Part shown: one piece after another, positions 1-12,180 of the stretch
Layout: every line of letters begins with the position of its first letter
Numbering within the stretch: position 1 is the stretch's first letter
Assembly (NCBI GenBank): GCA_034401795.1
Contig: CM067373.1
Span: 91,408,996 to 91,472,995 of the forward strand
Source of the DNA: Chaetoderma sp. LZ-2023a
Taxonomy: Eukaryota > Mollusca > Caudofoveata > Chaetodermatida > Chaetodermatidae
Length of the DNA stretch: 64,000 nucleotides
Direction of reading: 5' to 3'
Position numbers and translations under genes: made by a program
Notes under the pieces: model-generated
Database searches by the model: none
Told to the model about the DNA's origin: nothing
The model's input: only the letters and a program-made list of their open reading frames with translations

Positions 1-60
1 CTATGGAGTTCTGTCAATTATTTGACCGACATACACCGGCTTATATTATCTGGTAGTCGG

Positions 61-290
61 AAGTAAAGACACCCCCCCCCCCGGAAGTGTGTAGTTTGCT
101 TTATTACATCATAAGTGCGTGTTTATGACGTCATCATTTGTTGTTAAACAAAAACATTGCTTTGTGTATTAAACAATCGAACAGAACCTGGAAATACGTC
201 ATCACTTAACAAGCCCATATTGTGATTTTGTATATTCGCCATACCATGCGCCTGCGCGTGCGTGCACGTGCGTGTGTGTGTGCGTGTGTT
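61..290. repeat. Low-complexity tracts near left edge
   Basis: A run of C residues lies near position 70-80 and an alternating GC/GT microsatellite (CGTGCGTGTG type) at about 250-290. The intervening sequence is AT-rich and has no coding signal. Nothing else is seen before the R1 repeat begins. Confidence 0.7.
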
Positions 291-645
291 TCAATGGACC
301 TTTCCAGTTTTAGCTATGTCCCGCCCATCTCTATCTAAGCTTCACCCACACTTCGCCGTGTTTGGATTGATCGATCTTCGAATGCCCTAACTATCAGTTT
401 CCTGAAAACTATACAGGTAGGCTGTTGAATATCTTGTGACTAATTTGACTTGGTGCAACAGCGCCCAGTCAAATTATTTTCAAAATATTCAACAGAATAT
501 TTATTAAATAGTAAAGACATACAATTCGTACAACAGCACATATTCCGTCTTCAAATAGGCGTTCGTGACGTACTTATCGACGTTATTCATTATGATGTCA
601 TTCTACTCGTCGCGTAGTTGATTATGACGGTAGTAAAAGATGTTT
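290..645 (+). repeat. Dispersed repeat R1, copy A, with hairpin HP1 core
   Basis: The copy starts near TTTTAGCTATGTCCCGCCC and shares a colinear 350-base sequence with copies at 1945, 59745 and 60000. Order of parts: a C-rich leader (CCCGCCCATCTCTATCTAAGC), a GATCGATC segment, then a hairpin at 421-495 whose arms read CTGTTGAATAT and CAAAATATTCAACAG, then a tail with ATTTATTAAATAGTAAAGAC and TGACGT-like boxes. No open frame is conserved among copies, so it looks like a non-autonomous element. Its class is not established. Confidence 0.65.
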
Positions 646-1944
646 TTGTTGTGGCCAGAATGAGGTGAAAATAGCGGTTTCTTTTAGACGATGTCGTTCT
701 GTTTTAACCTCACTTGTGTGAACAGCGCCTCAAAGCGCTCGAAAATCATACTTATATCAATTAACCCTTTAATGGTCCATATATTTTGTTCAGTGAATGT
801 CCTTTGAGAAAGACTTTTTTTGCAAATTTACCAATTGAATTTACAAAGATACAATAATATAATTAAAAAGACCTGCAGATTACGTTTCAGCCAGCTTGTC
901 CATCAAAGGAAATAAAAAATTTCTTAATATGTGTCCATTTGCAGGCCAAGAGAAGACTATTTTTTTTTTAATATTTGTCACTGGAATGACTGGCTCGATG
1001 ATCCCCAAGATCATTGCAAATGACCGTTTTGATTTTCTCAGCCATCAAAGGCTTAAGTTGACACAAGGGTTAAAAGGAATAAAAGCACAAACAAGTTTAC
1101 TCCGACACAGAAGCGATGTAGTCGCTCGTGTTTTAACTGCAACCCACTCGCTTGAATTCTTTCTAATGTTGAACTCTAGACATCTGTCATGCGGTGTCTG
1201 CTCTCTATTTTCAACCCGACTATATTATACAGCTATTATAATTTAAGCTTGTACATATTTTTCATCTGTAACTTGGCTATTGACATAAAAAAGATACATT
1301 GCGAATAGTTTATTTGAACCCTACTGATCAAATACGAAGGATCAATTACAATTTAATTAATATTTTTGTAAATATTTTGAAATTTCTTGGACTGATTAAT
1401 GTTGCTGTATAAAGGTGTTAACAGTTCACAGTCAAATTAGGTTGGTTTTTAAATAAATGATTATAATTGTTTTGAGTTTCCGAAATTCGTGCTTGAAATG
1501 GGTTTATGTCAGCGTTATATATAATAGGCCTGCGCGATGGTAGTTGTACAATGGAAGAATCTGAAGCTCTACATGCGCCTGTTTCGATTTTGATAGCAGA
1601 GACGATATAAACGTAAGTTAAAGAGAGAAAGATAAACCAATTTACGCGTTAAAGTACCGATAGCATTTTAGTTGCATCAATAAAAACTAAGCCAATGCAG
1701 CAGTGTCCTAGCTAAAAGTTAAATTTTAATTACAGACATGGTGGGTTATTCCAATACAGTTAAGATAGTGAAGAAAACAGCGTGAATTCATTATTTCATA
1801 AATTAAATCCAACTTCCTAAGTGGTATATCCGGAATGAAAAATATACCAGCAGATTTTGAAGTTGCCATTCAGCGATCCACGCAATCAATATTATCGAGA
1901 TTGAAATGGATTCCTAATAGAATAGCGTAGGAATGATTATCTAG
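646..1944. other. AT-rich stretch with a degraded HP2 hairpin fragment
   Basis: No gene is supported. At about 935-1060 there is a degraded HP2 piece (TGTCCATTTGCAGGCCAAGAGAAGAC, then GGAATGACTGGCTCGATGA), which resembles the complete copies near 56.1 and 57.0 kb. TTAACCCTTT at about 761-771 resembles the HP2 terminus. The only open frame (896-1246) runs through this repeat and has no family features. The rest is unannotated AT-rich DNA. Confidence 0.5.
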
Positions 1945-2305
1945 TGGTGGATTTTAGTTTTATCTATGCCCCGCCCATCTTTATCTAAGCTCCACCAATA
2001 CCTCGCCCGCGTTGGGATGGGTCGATCGCTGACTCCCTGACTATCAATTTCCAGAAAAATATACAGGCAAGCTGGTGAATATTTTGAAACTAATTTGACC
2101 TGGCGCTGTAGTTGCCTATGGCAGCAACAGCGCCCAGTCAAATTAGTTTCAAAATATTCAACAGCATATTTATTAAATAGTAAAGAATACAATTCGTACA
2201 ACAACGCTTATTCCGTCATCGATTAAGCGCTTAACTTCGTCATTCATGGCGTAATTAATTATGTCGTCCTCCTCCTACGCGTCACGTAGTTGAATATTAC
2301 GTCAT
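1945..2305 (+). repeat. Dispersed repeat R1, copy B, with hairpin HP1 core
   Basis: Same order of parts as copy A: CCCGCCCATCTTTATC leader, GGTCGATCGCTGACTCC, HP1 hairpin at 2071-2164, then the ATTTATTAAATAGTAAAG tail ending in TCACGTAGTTGAATATTACG. The HP1 hairpin is better preserved here: arms ATTTTGAAACTAATTTGACC and CAAATTAGTTTCAAAATATT flank GCTGTAGTTGCC/GGCAGCAACAGC. Same orientation as copy A. Confidence 0.7.
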
Positions 2306-2410
2306 ATGATTGATGGATAAACTGGAATTCTCCATTGAAATAATGCATTCAGCCAACAAGTAAATGTATTGATCTAATATTGGCAATATTTTATTGAATA
2401 CCTTATAGGC

Positions 2411-2432
2411 ATTGCATCTTCGAAGATGCAAT
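2411..2432. repeat. 22-bp perfect palindrome
   Basis: Each half reads ATTGCATCTTC into GAAGATGCAAT with no loop and no mismatch. It lies in AT-rich DNA between R1 copy B and the LINE at 2592. It could be a chance palindrome, a protein-binding dyad or the junction of a small inverted repeat. Confidence 0.6.
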
Positions 2433-2591
2433 ATGTCAACAAAGCAGTAAAAAATATCTTTAATATTTTTCACATTCCACAGGTGGTCAAAACAAAACAG
2501 TTTATAGTAAATATTTTCGCAGAACCTCACAAATTATCACCAAGGAAAATATTGTATCATGTCCGAATTCAAATGTTTTACAGGATATAAC

Positions 2592-4070
2592 CTAATGATA
2601 ACAGCAATAATGTATGATTACTGTATTCTGCGGCTGTAGTAGTAGAAACATCCTACAGCTGCACTCAGTTCTTCTTCGCTTTTGCAATGTCTTGTCCTCA
2701 GCCGAAATCCTTGGCTTCCTCAGGCCCGTTCTTGACTTGAGTGTACCGAGTGCTGCTTTCGTGAAGTCACCTCGTAGCACGCTTAGCAGATTTATGCAAT
2801 GACGTCCTCTCCTGGCTTTGTATTTGCTGGCTCCGAGTAGGGCGAATTCCAAGGCTTTCTGTGCTGGTGTCTCTTCTGGCATCCTTAGCACATGGCCAAA
2901 CATGGACCATCTTTGCCGGGCAACTTTTACAGACAGCGACGACGTATTACACGTCTTGTATAGTGCATCGTTGGAAATCGTGCTGTCTGGCCATTGGTGT
3001 CCAGTGATGGTACGTAGGTGTTTGCGGTGGCAGGCATCGAGTTTGTCTAGAGATGCCTTTGGAGCTGCCCAGCTGTTACAGTTATACAGCATCAAGGATA
3101 CGCAGGTTACATTGTATAAACGTAGCCTCTTTATCAAGGGCATCTTTGATCTACGAATCCATAGCTTCCAGAAGGACTGGAAAGCTATGTTCCCCATGAC
3201 GCAGCGTGCAGAAATGTCACCAGTACTGCAAAGCAGTGAGCCCATGACTTTACGTTTCTTCCATGGTTCGCCGCCACGAAGTGGGTCATCATTTTCTATA
3301 GTTGCATGCTTTGTCGATAGGTATGTGGGAGAACTCTGTTTTGGATTTATTCATAAGGAGATTCTCAATTTTTAGCTTGCTTGCAGCTATTGTGAGAAAT
3401 TCGTCAAGGGGTTTCTTTTCCTCGTCTATGAAGTCCACATCGTCGGCATATTCCATCTCTAGTTGGTCTTGTGGAACTTTCCCGGACAGATTTCAATGCA
3501 GCAGCAAGGTAGCAGGTGAAATGCACCGGAGATAAACCATCTCCCTGTGGGGGGGGGGGGGGGGGGGCAATTGATGTCTCAAACTCTACAGACTTCACTG
3601 ACTTGACTCGTACTCTCAGCCTGGTCTCTGCAAGCAGTAGTCTCACTAGTTATAGCTTTTCTTCATTGCAACTGGCCTGGTGTAGTACATCTAGGATCTT
3701 TGAGCGTTTAATTGTGTCAAAGGCTCGTGACATGGCAATGGCCATTTTGTGGAAGTCCCAGTGTTTGAACACGACTACCGACACAAGCATGCGTTGAGTC
3801 CATACAATGTCTACGCAGCTGCGTCCACATTTGAAGCCACTTTGACATGATCCAGTGAAGTAATCGATCTTATCTCGGATGCGGCATGGAGTGACATTGG
3901 ATAGGATTTTCCGTATGCTGTTGAGGAGCACAATGGGCCGCAGATTGGCTGGGGGCCCAGGTGGCTTCTTGGGCTTGGGTAGTGTGATAAAGGTGCATTG
4001 GCCTGCAGCGTCGATGGGAAGGTGGTGCATAAAAGCTGAAATGATTAGGTGCATGATCGGTTTTGAGATA
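2592..4070 (-). pseudogene. RTE-like LINE, reverse transcriptase and C-terminal part, broken
   Basis: Minus-strand reading. Reverse transcriptase pieces appear in the right order from high to low coordinates: finger motif NLRPIVLLNSIRKIL and QSGFKCGRS at 3650-4054, palm motif with SRAFDTIKRSKILDVL, the glycine loop QGDGLSPVHF near 3520-3545, the active-site AYADD-like box near 3435-3450, then the C-terminal tail LYNCNSWAAPKASLDKLDACHRKHL with RWSMFGHVLRMPEETPAQKAL at 2592-3245. That tail (coloured by xSWxxxK..xxLDAxxRKxLR and GHVLRM) is typical of RTE/BovB-like elements; the clade call is from memory. Pieces lie in different frames, so the copy is dead. No endonuclease is present: it is 5' truncated. 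Confidence 0.75.
3549..3567. repeat. Poly-G tract inside LINE
   Basis: Nineteen consecutive G on the plus strand, within the region that encodes the glycine loop of the LINE on the other strand, where it reads as a run of prolines. It is a likely replication slippage product and lies between LINE reading-frame pieces. Confidence 0.85.
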
Positions 4071-4600
4071 ATGTCGTATTACACGTCTTGTATGGTGCAT
4101 CATTGGAAATTATGCTGTCTGGCCATTGGTGTCCAGTGATGGTACGTAGGTGTTTGCGGTGGCAGGCATCGAGTTTGTCTAGAGATGCCTTTGGAGCTGC
4201 CCAGCTGTTACAGTTATACAGCATCAAGGATACGCAGGTTACATTGTATAAACGTAGCCTCTTTATCAAGGGCATCTTTGATCTACGAATCCATAGCTTC
4301 CAGAAGGACTGGAAAGCTATGTTCCCCATGACGCAGCATGCAGAAATGTCGGCAGTACTGCAAAGCAGTGAGCCCATGACTTTACGCTTCTTCCATGGTT
4401 CGCCGCCACGAAGTGGGTCATCATTTTCTATAGTTGCATGCTTTGTCGATAGGTATATGTGGGAGACCTCTGTTTTGGATTTATTCATAATGAGATTCTC
4501 AATTTTTAGCTTGCTTGCAGCTATTGTGAGAAGTTTGTCAAGGGGTTTCTTTTCCTCGTCTATGAAGTCCACATCGTCGGCACATTCCATCTCTAGTTGG
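4071..4600 (-). pseudogene. Second partial copy of the same LINE (YADD box to C-terminal tail)
   Basis: Minus-strand reading MECADDVDFIDEEKKPLDKLLT (active-site box AxADD) through SHIYLSTKHATIENDDPL to HRKHLRTITGHQWPDS repeats the 2940-3460 part of the neighbouring copy at very high identity over about 500 bases. It abuts the finger region of the first copy at about 4071, giving a head-to-tail arrangement. Its upstream side is cut at 4601 by the hAT element. It is either a local tandem duplication or a template-switch product. Confidence 0.75.
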
Positions 4601-5497
4601 CAGGGTTGGGTTTTGGACAGTCCAAAACTAACTTTGAGCAGACATTGTCCAAAACCTGTCTAAAACCTGTCTTAAATGGTTTAAACCAGTCCAAAATTGT
4701 CCAAAACTGTCCAAAACTATGTTGGACATATCACCATACTCTTATGCATCATAATCCTATTAAAAAATAACAAGAAATCAGAGATTGCATCAAAAGCACT
4801 ATATTAAACAAATCCATTTATTATATGAGTTATTATTACATTTTTATCAAATACATACAATTAAAACTTAAAAGGCTTAATTAAGTTTAATTAGTAGTCC
4901 AAATCAGACAGCCCTCTCAACATCCTGTAGCAAAACACTAGCTTTGACGCTTTCTCTACTCCAAGCCTATTACGGATTTTAGTGTGGATATAGCTAAAAT
5001 TGCTAAAAATTCTCTCAATCGATGCTGATGATGCTGGTGCTTCAAGCAGCTGAATAGCCATATCAATAAAATCACCTGGCACACCTAGTGTTTTCAAGGC
5101 CTTCCACCATGTCACTGAAGGCACTTGAACTGCAGCATCACAGAAATATGATGCAGGAAATGGGCTGCTTTTAGCCTGGTATGCAATAAATGTTGCTATA
5201 AAGCTAGGGTTCTTAGCTATTATCCAATTGTTCACTTCTTCAAACTGTTTTGCTACCAGCATCTCGCCCTGGAACTTTGGATGTAATGTGTATGCGACAA
5301 GATGCTCTGGCAGGATTGCCTTGCTGAAACGTGCTAAAAGAATTTTCTTGTGTGGTTCTAGCAGAGTGTTGTTTAGTAATTCAAGCCAAACATGGCATGC
5401 ATCGGCTAGTGTTGATGTGTCACTCTGACATGTGTCAATTGCTATTGAAATTGGCCGAAGTTGTTCGGCTAAGTCTCTTGCATTTCTAAACAGGTTG
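4601..5497 (-). mobile_element. Truncated hAT transposon, transposase 3' end (minus strand)
   Basis: The terminus CAGGGTTGGGTTTTGGACAG at 4601 is the same inverted terminus as the complete hAT at 24736-28555. Subterminal TGTCCAAAA repeats follow. On the minus strand 4891-5262 encodes the transposase C-terminus with SIERIFSNF and the LGVEKASKLVFCYRML dimerisation helix, and homology continues with frame disruption to about 5497 (TTTCTAAACAGG), then stops abruptly. The element entered a LINE at CTAGTTGG (4593-4600); the intact LINE sequence reads CTAGTTGGTC near 3459. The other terminus and second target duplication are not found, so the distal part was lost. The conserved Arg of S-x-E-R is kept here but is Ile in the complete copy. 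Confidence 0.85.
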
Positions 5498-5864
5498 ACT
5501 CCGGAGAGTCATGCTACGGTATCTGTTACCTCGAAAACCGCAGCTAACCAGCCCTCCCACAGATCCTGTAGATGCAGTGCAACAGAGTGGAGCAGCAGCA
5601 CGGACGAGCGCGTACCTCCGCAAGCTACACTTAACCCGTTGCACTCAAGCTGGCCAAAAGCAGCTCCTACAGTGGTCTTGAGATATGTTGGTTTGCAGAC
5701 CGAGAGAGGACCACTTCTGGGGGTTTACCACTCGAATGACTGACGTGATAAGCGAGACAGGCATTCTAGTAGTAAACTCTTTGGGAGTGATCTTCTCTTG
5801 GTCTGCAAATAGACATTTTCTTTAGGAAAATTGAAAATGTTTTCTTATGGATTCGAGGGTTAAA
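5498..5864. other. Junction region with HP2 half-copy
   Basis: After hAT homology ends, the sequence is unassigned to about 5785. From about 5788 it reads CTTCTCTTGGTCTGCAAAT then GGACATT-like and ATTCGAGGGTTAAAG, the right half of hairpin HP2. A GGTTTGCAGACCGAGAG stretch near 5690 may be the remnant of the left half. No gene is seen. Confidence 0.5.
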
Positions 5865-5980
5865 GTGTTAATTGGGAACTACTACATGCAATATCTGACT
5901 TATAAATTGTGTATGTAACTGTCCTGTCTAATTTATCTATATACCATATGTATATATGTGTTAGGTGTCTGCCACACAAT
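5865..5980 (+). repeat. LINE 3' tail, left piece (split by LINE insertion)
   Basis: This sequence (TATCTGACTTATAAATTGTG, CTGTCCTGTCTAATTTAT, GTATATATGTGTTAGGTGTC) matches the uninterrupted tail at 15665-15885. Homology stops at 5980 and resumes at about 7581, so a LINE inserted here. The tail has no coding sequence left. Confidence 0.65.
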
Positions 5981-7575
5981 ATTTACATAGTTACATATTT
6001 ATATAGTCATCTTCTGCTTGGTAAGCTAGACAGCCTGTAGTGGATCTTCACTGTCTTCTTGGACATCTTATACCTGTTTGACATTGTACTGGGCGAGGGC
6101 GGGCATGATTGGGAAATTATTCATGTAGATACCGTCTGAGTAGTGCCTGTCTAATCTTCCTTTAAAAGCATTTATTGTTGGAGCTGTCACGACGGCATCT
6201 GGAAGGCCGTTCCAGTGGTTTATGACTCGTATGCTGAAAGACTGCTTTCGTACATTAGTATGGAAGCATTTTGTGTGCAGTTTATAGCTATTACCCTCAG
6301 TCGCTCCTCCGTGTCTGCTGGTAGGATGTGGCTATGGACAACGCTGTACATGTCATGTGTGTACCTATAAACCTTGACTAGGTCACCTCTTAGGCACCGG
6401 AACTCCAAACTTGGCAGCTTGAGGACATGTAACCTTTCCTCGTGGAACTTGTTAATCAGGACTGACACCATTTTGGTTGTGCGGCATTGCACATTTTACA
6501 GCAGTTCCACATCCTTTTTGTACAATGGTGACCACACAACGTTACCATATTCTAGATGTTGACCCATAAGGATTTTAAGCAGCAGCACAAGTGGCTTATG
6601 CTCCAAATAATCTAAGGATCTGATCATCCCAACTAATCTGTTCACTTTGTTTGCAGCGGTTTCTGCATGCTTGTCGAATTTGAAACTATTGTCCATATAC
6701 ACTCGCAGGTCCTTTTCACATGTTGTTGTCTCTAAGAACATAGTCTGGCTGACATCGTTTATGCTGTGTTGGCGGAGGCGGTTCACTTTGCCTATGTGCA
6801 TAACCTTTCATTTGGATGCATTAAAGCACATTTGCCATTCGCCTGCCCAATTTGCTAACTTATTCAGGTCAGATTGTAGCGCATGTTGGTCCTCATTTGA
6901 TGATATTTCTGAGAATACCTTGGTATCATCAGTGAAGAGCGTAACCACATTTTTAACTTCTTCAAGCATATCTTTAATGTAGTATACAAACTGCACTGAG
7001 CGGAGTACATCGCCCTGTGGTATCCTGCTGAGGACTGGTGCCCAATTTGAGGTGGAGCCATTCATAGATACTCTTTGCCTTCTGTTGGATATGAACTCCT
7101 GTATCCAGCTCAAGACATCTCTTTCGATACCATAACTCTTGAGTTTGCTTATCAGTCTCTGGTGCGGAAACGTATCGAATGCCTTAGCGAAGTCTAAGTA
7201 ACTGACATTGACTGATCCTCCATTATTGATAACTTTGGTACATGAATCTAGTGAGTAATAGCTGCGTGACACATGAGCGTCCAGTCAGGAAGACATGATT
7301 GCAGTCTGAGACATAATTTGACAGATGCTTCATAATTTTTCACGCACAAACCATTCTTACAGGAGACTGAGGTCAGCCTCACAGGTCTGTCGTTAGAAGC
7401 TGATGTTTTGCTGCCTTTCTTAAATATTGGAGTGATCTGGCCTTTCTTCTAGTCTTGTTCTTTCACTGAGTGACTTATTAAACAGTAATGTCCGTGGCTT
7501 GGCGATAGCTCAGTTGTATTTTTAGGATACGAGGGTGTAGGCCATCGGATCTTTGAGATTTGGAAACTGACAGAG
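5981..7575 (-). pseudogene. CR1/Jockey-superfamily LINE, 5'-truncated reverse transcriptase
   Basis: Minus-strand ORF2 fragment beginning at SPDGLHPRILK-like sequence (about 7540) and TPIFKKGSK with NDRPVRLTSVSCK, followed by motif A YLDFAKAFDTFPHQRL, the glycine loop RIPQGDVL, active-site box LFTDDTK, TTCEKDLRVYMDNSFKFDKHAE, HLEYGNVVWSPLYKKD, LEFRCLRGDLVKVYRY and the tail SIRVINHWNGLPDAVVTAP ending with a stop near 6072. The frame from 7272 to 6220 is continuous apart from in-frame stops at 6808, 6496 and 6220, and shifts near 6250. The active-site Ala of ADD is Thr. The 3' tail on the minus strand is TATGTAA-repeat-like. ACAAT flanks both sides (5976-5980 and 7576-7580), a plausible target duplication. 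Confidence 0.85.
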
Positions 7576-7580
7576 ACAAT

Positions 7581-7665
7581 GCCTTCGGGGACAATCTAAT
7601 ACGATTGATGAATATTGTGTATTTTGTATTCGTGAATAGATGATCTTGAATCTTTAATTACGTTG
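7581..7665 (+). repeat. LINE 3' tail, right piece
   Basis: GCCTTCGGGGACAATCTAAT then GTGAATAGATGATCTTGAAT matches the end of the intact tail at 15795-15885 (GCCTTGGGCGGACAATCTGG, AATAATCTTGAATC). It continues the piece that stops at 5980. Confidence 0.6.
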
Positions 7666-8620
7666 CTGTCATCATCATACACGTACGGCGGTTGAGGTGT
7701 ATTACAGTAGCCTTTTGTCAATCTAAAGGCTGTACTAGCTAAGTAAAACGTGTACTGCTTCTAATGGCTTTGGTGTACAGCGAACAAGTATGACTAATGG
7801 GATGAGACCCACCAAGTCATAAACCCACCAAGTCATAAAACAGATATTTACAATAATACGATAACAGGTATGGAACAATAGTGTGACTGAAGGGACGATA
7901 CCCACCAAATCATAAACAAATATTTATACGCCTACAGTAAATAATAGGAGAAACAGTGAATGTGCATTATACTTAGATAGCAATAAAGATGTACCAATAT
8001 GAACATTCAGTTGAACTGCCATACTGCATTAGAAAATAATGGAGCAGGCAGACAAGACAATCCCCACTGGGCGTATTGCATGATTGATGTATTAAGTGAA
8101 ACACATATTTATATGAATAAAAACAATGCACAGTTTTATGATTCCGTTTGGCCTGTATAAATAAACAGCTTCAGATCTATCTTTTCTCTTTCATTGTTTT
8201 TCCTTTAAGGGTTATATCGAAGAATCAGTGCTATGTAGAGCACTGACTGCTTGAATGATTTCTACTGGGTCCAATGCATGAATCGTCATATGTCGGTATC
8301 ACAATATACAGAATGATTCTGGCCACAGTAAAAACTATTTATTTACAGTATTTATGCAGACAAAATTGATTGCGATCTCTTGATGTGGAATGATAGGACA
8401 ATCACTACCGAACCTGATATATGAACACATTGACTGTGTGGGATGTGAAGCTTATTTACATAGCAATGCAGGTACAATGCAATATGACCTTGACAGGTCT
8501 CTGTGGGATATTGGCATAGACTGACTTTAGTAAACAGTGAATGAGTAAAACGTGTATAGAGGAAGATAATGGCTAGTAAGGTTTGTGGAGGCCTGTGCTG
8601 TACAACAGGTATGACCACAG
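7666..8620. other. Non-coding stretch with small local repeats
   Basis: No gene is supported. At about 7795-7920 the phrase ACCCACCAAGTCATAAA occurs three times with small changes, each followed by CAGATATTTA-type text, indicating local duplication. A hairpin (CAGTGCT and AGCACTG, loop of six) lies near 8227-8246. The open frame 8352-8618 on the minus strand has no recognisable features. Confidence 0.45.
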
Positions 8621-9280
8621 CTTGTTAAGACGATTGTTGAAACAGTTTAAGTACGGGGCATGCACACGTTCTTCAGGCAGTTCTAGTGGTTTATCACTCT
8701 TTTAGGGAAGAAATGTTGGCGCAGCAATGTATTGCAATGGAATTTGTGTAGTTTTAGCCCATGACCTTTGGCTATCTGGGAGGCTTCGGTGTGGTGACCA
8801 TGCTGAGTTGCAGTATTCGAGAATAGGTCTCACTAGAGACTTGTACAAGAGCGTGAAAGTAGATGTGTCAATGTTGGTCCATGTTCTCTTGATTAGTCCT
8901 ATTGTCTTGGATATGATATTCCCTCTACGGATATCAAAAGAAAGGTTTCTGTCAATATGTACTCCCAGATTTCTTTTCCGTCTGATGTCGATATAGGATG
9001 CATATCGGACATATCTGTCGAATAGTATTTAGTTTGTGGGTTATTCCTACCGAAATGTATGACATGCGTTTTATCTGTGTTTAAAGGTAGTTGCCATGTC
9101 TACGACCATTTAATACTTTGTCTATGTTGTCCTGGATCTTACTACTAGCTGGGTTACCATATATCTTTGTATCGTCTGCAAATAGTTTGCAGTGGCAGGC
9201 CAGACTGTCTGATAGGTTAGTTATGTATTCATTATTATGTCCTTTAGTACAATACCATTGCTTCTGGGAATAAAGATTTT
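8621..9280 (-). pseudogene. CR1/Jockey-superfamily LINE fragment
   Basis: Minus-strand pieces in order: CKLFADDTKIYGNPASSKIQ (active-site FADD box, about 9150-9200), a region with many stops, then PKSDKPLELPEERVHAPYLN and NCFNNRL at 8621-8710, the usual ORF2 C-terminal tail. The stretch that should hold the RRGDMI-type segment is missing. Strand and order agree with one decayed element. Confidence 0.65.
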
Positions 9281-9405
9281 GTGAAGTGAACCTACTTGTG
9301 AAAATTTGTTAAGAATGTTGGCTTTTTCTTTATCATCTCTAGTCACATTCTTAGACCTCTTAGTCTAAATAGATTACGTCCACTGGCTCGCTAACGTCTA
9401 GGAGT

Positions 9406-9406
<1 letters not shown>

Positions 9407-9457
<51 letters not shown>

Positions 9458-9870
9458 TTTACGAGGCATAAGCCATTGGCTTGTTTTTGCCTAAGTGTTT
9501 TGTTATAGTATGGCTTGCTCAGTCCATTTCAAAAGTTCTTTCATTGAAGCAGATATCTAGTTTGCTCTTGAATGATTTGACTTTTATTATTTAATTATTA
9601 CTGTTAGAGAAAAGGTACTTACGAATATTGAAAGTACATATTGACGGTGACATATTGGCGTGCATACTGACAGTACTGTGTTTCATATTGAGCTTAAACT
9701 TATGCCATCTAGTGTCTGTATTAGTCGAAAGTTCGAAGAAGCTGCTTTTGTCAATGTTGTATATATCAATACGGATTTTGTATGTTTCGATTAAGTCTCC
9801 TGGCAATCTTCTGTATTTCAATTACATTAGATTTAGGGTTCTCAATCTTTCTGTGTAGCTGTATGCCTAT
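9407..9870 (-). pseudogene. LINE ORF2 C-terminus with ATG-repeat tail
   Basis: Minus-strand reading YRRLPGDLIETYKI, SSFFELSTNTDTRWHKFKLN, then ICTFNIRKYLFSNSNN and KVKSFKSKLDICFNE is the C-terminal end of a CR1/Jockey-type ORF2 (RRxxGDxIExYKI and TRxHxxKL boxes). It ends in an ATG/ATC trinucleotide run at about 9407-9459, which on the element strand follows the 3' end directly and is therefore best read as the LINE tail. Confidence 0.75.
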
Positions 9871-10197
9871 AGTCTCTAATTAGTGGTAATAACTGTGTTG
9901 CCTGACACAGTACTCTTATAGCTGTGATTGTCAGTTGGGTCCCTATTATTTGTTACTTGCTACTTGTATTGTAAATACCGCCTCTCTTCTAGGCGAACCA
10001 TCTACTGCATGAGTATTTCCAAATATTCCAGTAACTAGGTCATACACGATCTGTTGGGCCTAAATTTATGTCCTTAAATTAATAGATTAGTTACAGTACT
10101 TGGTTTTTGACTTACAGTTATATTAATTTTTGCTTTATAATTATCATATAAAATATCTTGGTTTTACCAATAGAATTCAGAATTGAATTGAATTGAA
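9871..10197 (+). repeat. Probable LINE 3' untranslated end with GAATT-repeat tail
   Basis: Non-coding. It holds a small stem (GCCTCTC...GGCG region near 9980) and ends in four GAATT units at about 10175-10197, a common form of LINE tail. The parent element is not identified. Confidence 0.4.
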
Positions 10198-10765
10198 TTG
10201 ACCTCGTAAACATAGAGTATGCTAATGTTGTATGGCATCCTTATAAAACGATGCACATCGAAGCTGTTGAGAGAGTCCAACGTTGTTCAATGAAACTCAT
10301 TCCTTCCCTAAAAAATATGCCATACAGTAAACGTCTTGAAACACTCAATTTGCTCACAATGGTTTACTGACGGGTAAGAGGAGATATGAGGTATATAAAA
10401 TGCTGACCAGTCTCTATGATGAGTCGCTAGACTGTATGCTGCCCCTAAAGGAAGATTACATAACTAGAGGCCACAGCAAAGGAATCTTCCAATTAGGGGC
10501 ATGACTGAATGTCCAACAAAACTTCTTCTCAGTCAGAATTTGCAAGCTCTGCAACAGTCTCCCAGAGTCTGGCATATGAGCAAAAACACTCAACTCATTC
10601 AAGAACCGAATCGACAGGTTCTGGCCCTCTCAAGATATCCTCTGTAATTAGGAGAGTCCATTCACCAGAAGTGACAGCACAACAATTCAGAATACTGACG
10701 AAGAGCTGAGCATAGCGGCATAGCCTGCACTTGGAAATTTACCTAAGTTACCTAAATAAAATATA
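10198..10765 (+). pseudogene. CR1/Jockey-superfamily LINE ORF2 C-terminus
   Basis: Plus-strand reading VNIEYANVVWHPYKTMHIEAVERVQRCSMKLIPSL then RLETLNLLT and RGDM-like text, ending with SVRICKLCNSLPES and NSFKNRIDRFW. These are the HLEYANVVWxP, VQRRATK, GDM and FKxRLDRFW blocks of the family in order. Stops and frame changes break it. The 3' end has TTACCTAA-type units (about 10738-10760). Confidence 0.75.
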
Positions 10766-10782
10766 AGTTTAAAGAAAAGGCG

Positions 10783-11905
<1,123 letters not shown>

Positions 11906-12180
11906 CAAAGATGGCAAACGGAACTACTCCAAAGCAGATTACAAAGGAATGAAGAACACTTTGAATATAGATTGGGACACATAATTAAGAGATTGTGTGT
12001 CTTACCAGTGCTTATATATTTGTCCAGCACTTCACTATATATATATAGACTGTCATATATATATAGAGACATCAACTCAAAAGATGCTAGAACTGACTTA
12101 TCCATACCTCCACAAACTTGTAACTACACGCTTCTAATAGTAAAGAAAGCATTGCACTCTCCCTCATGCATACAGACACT

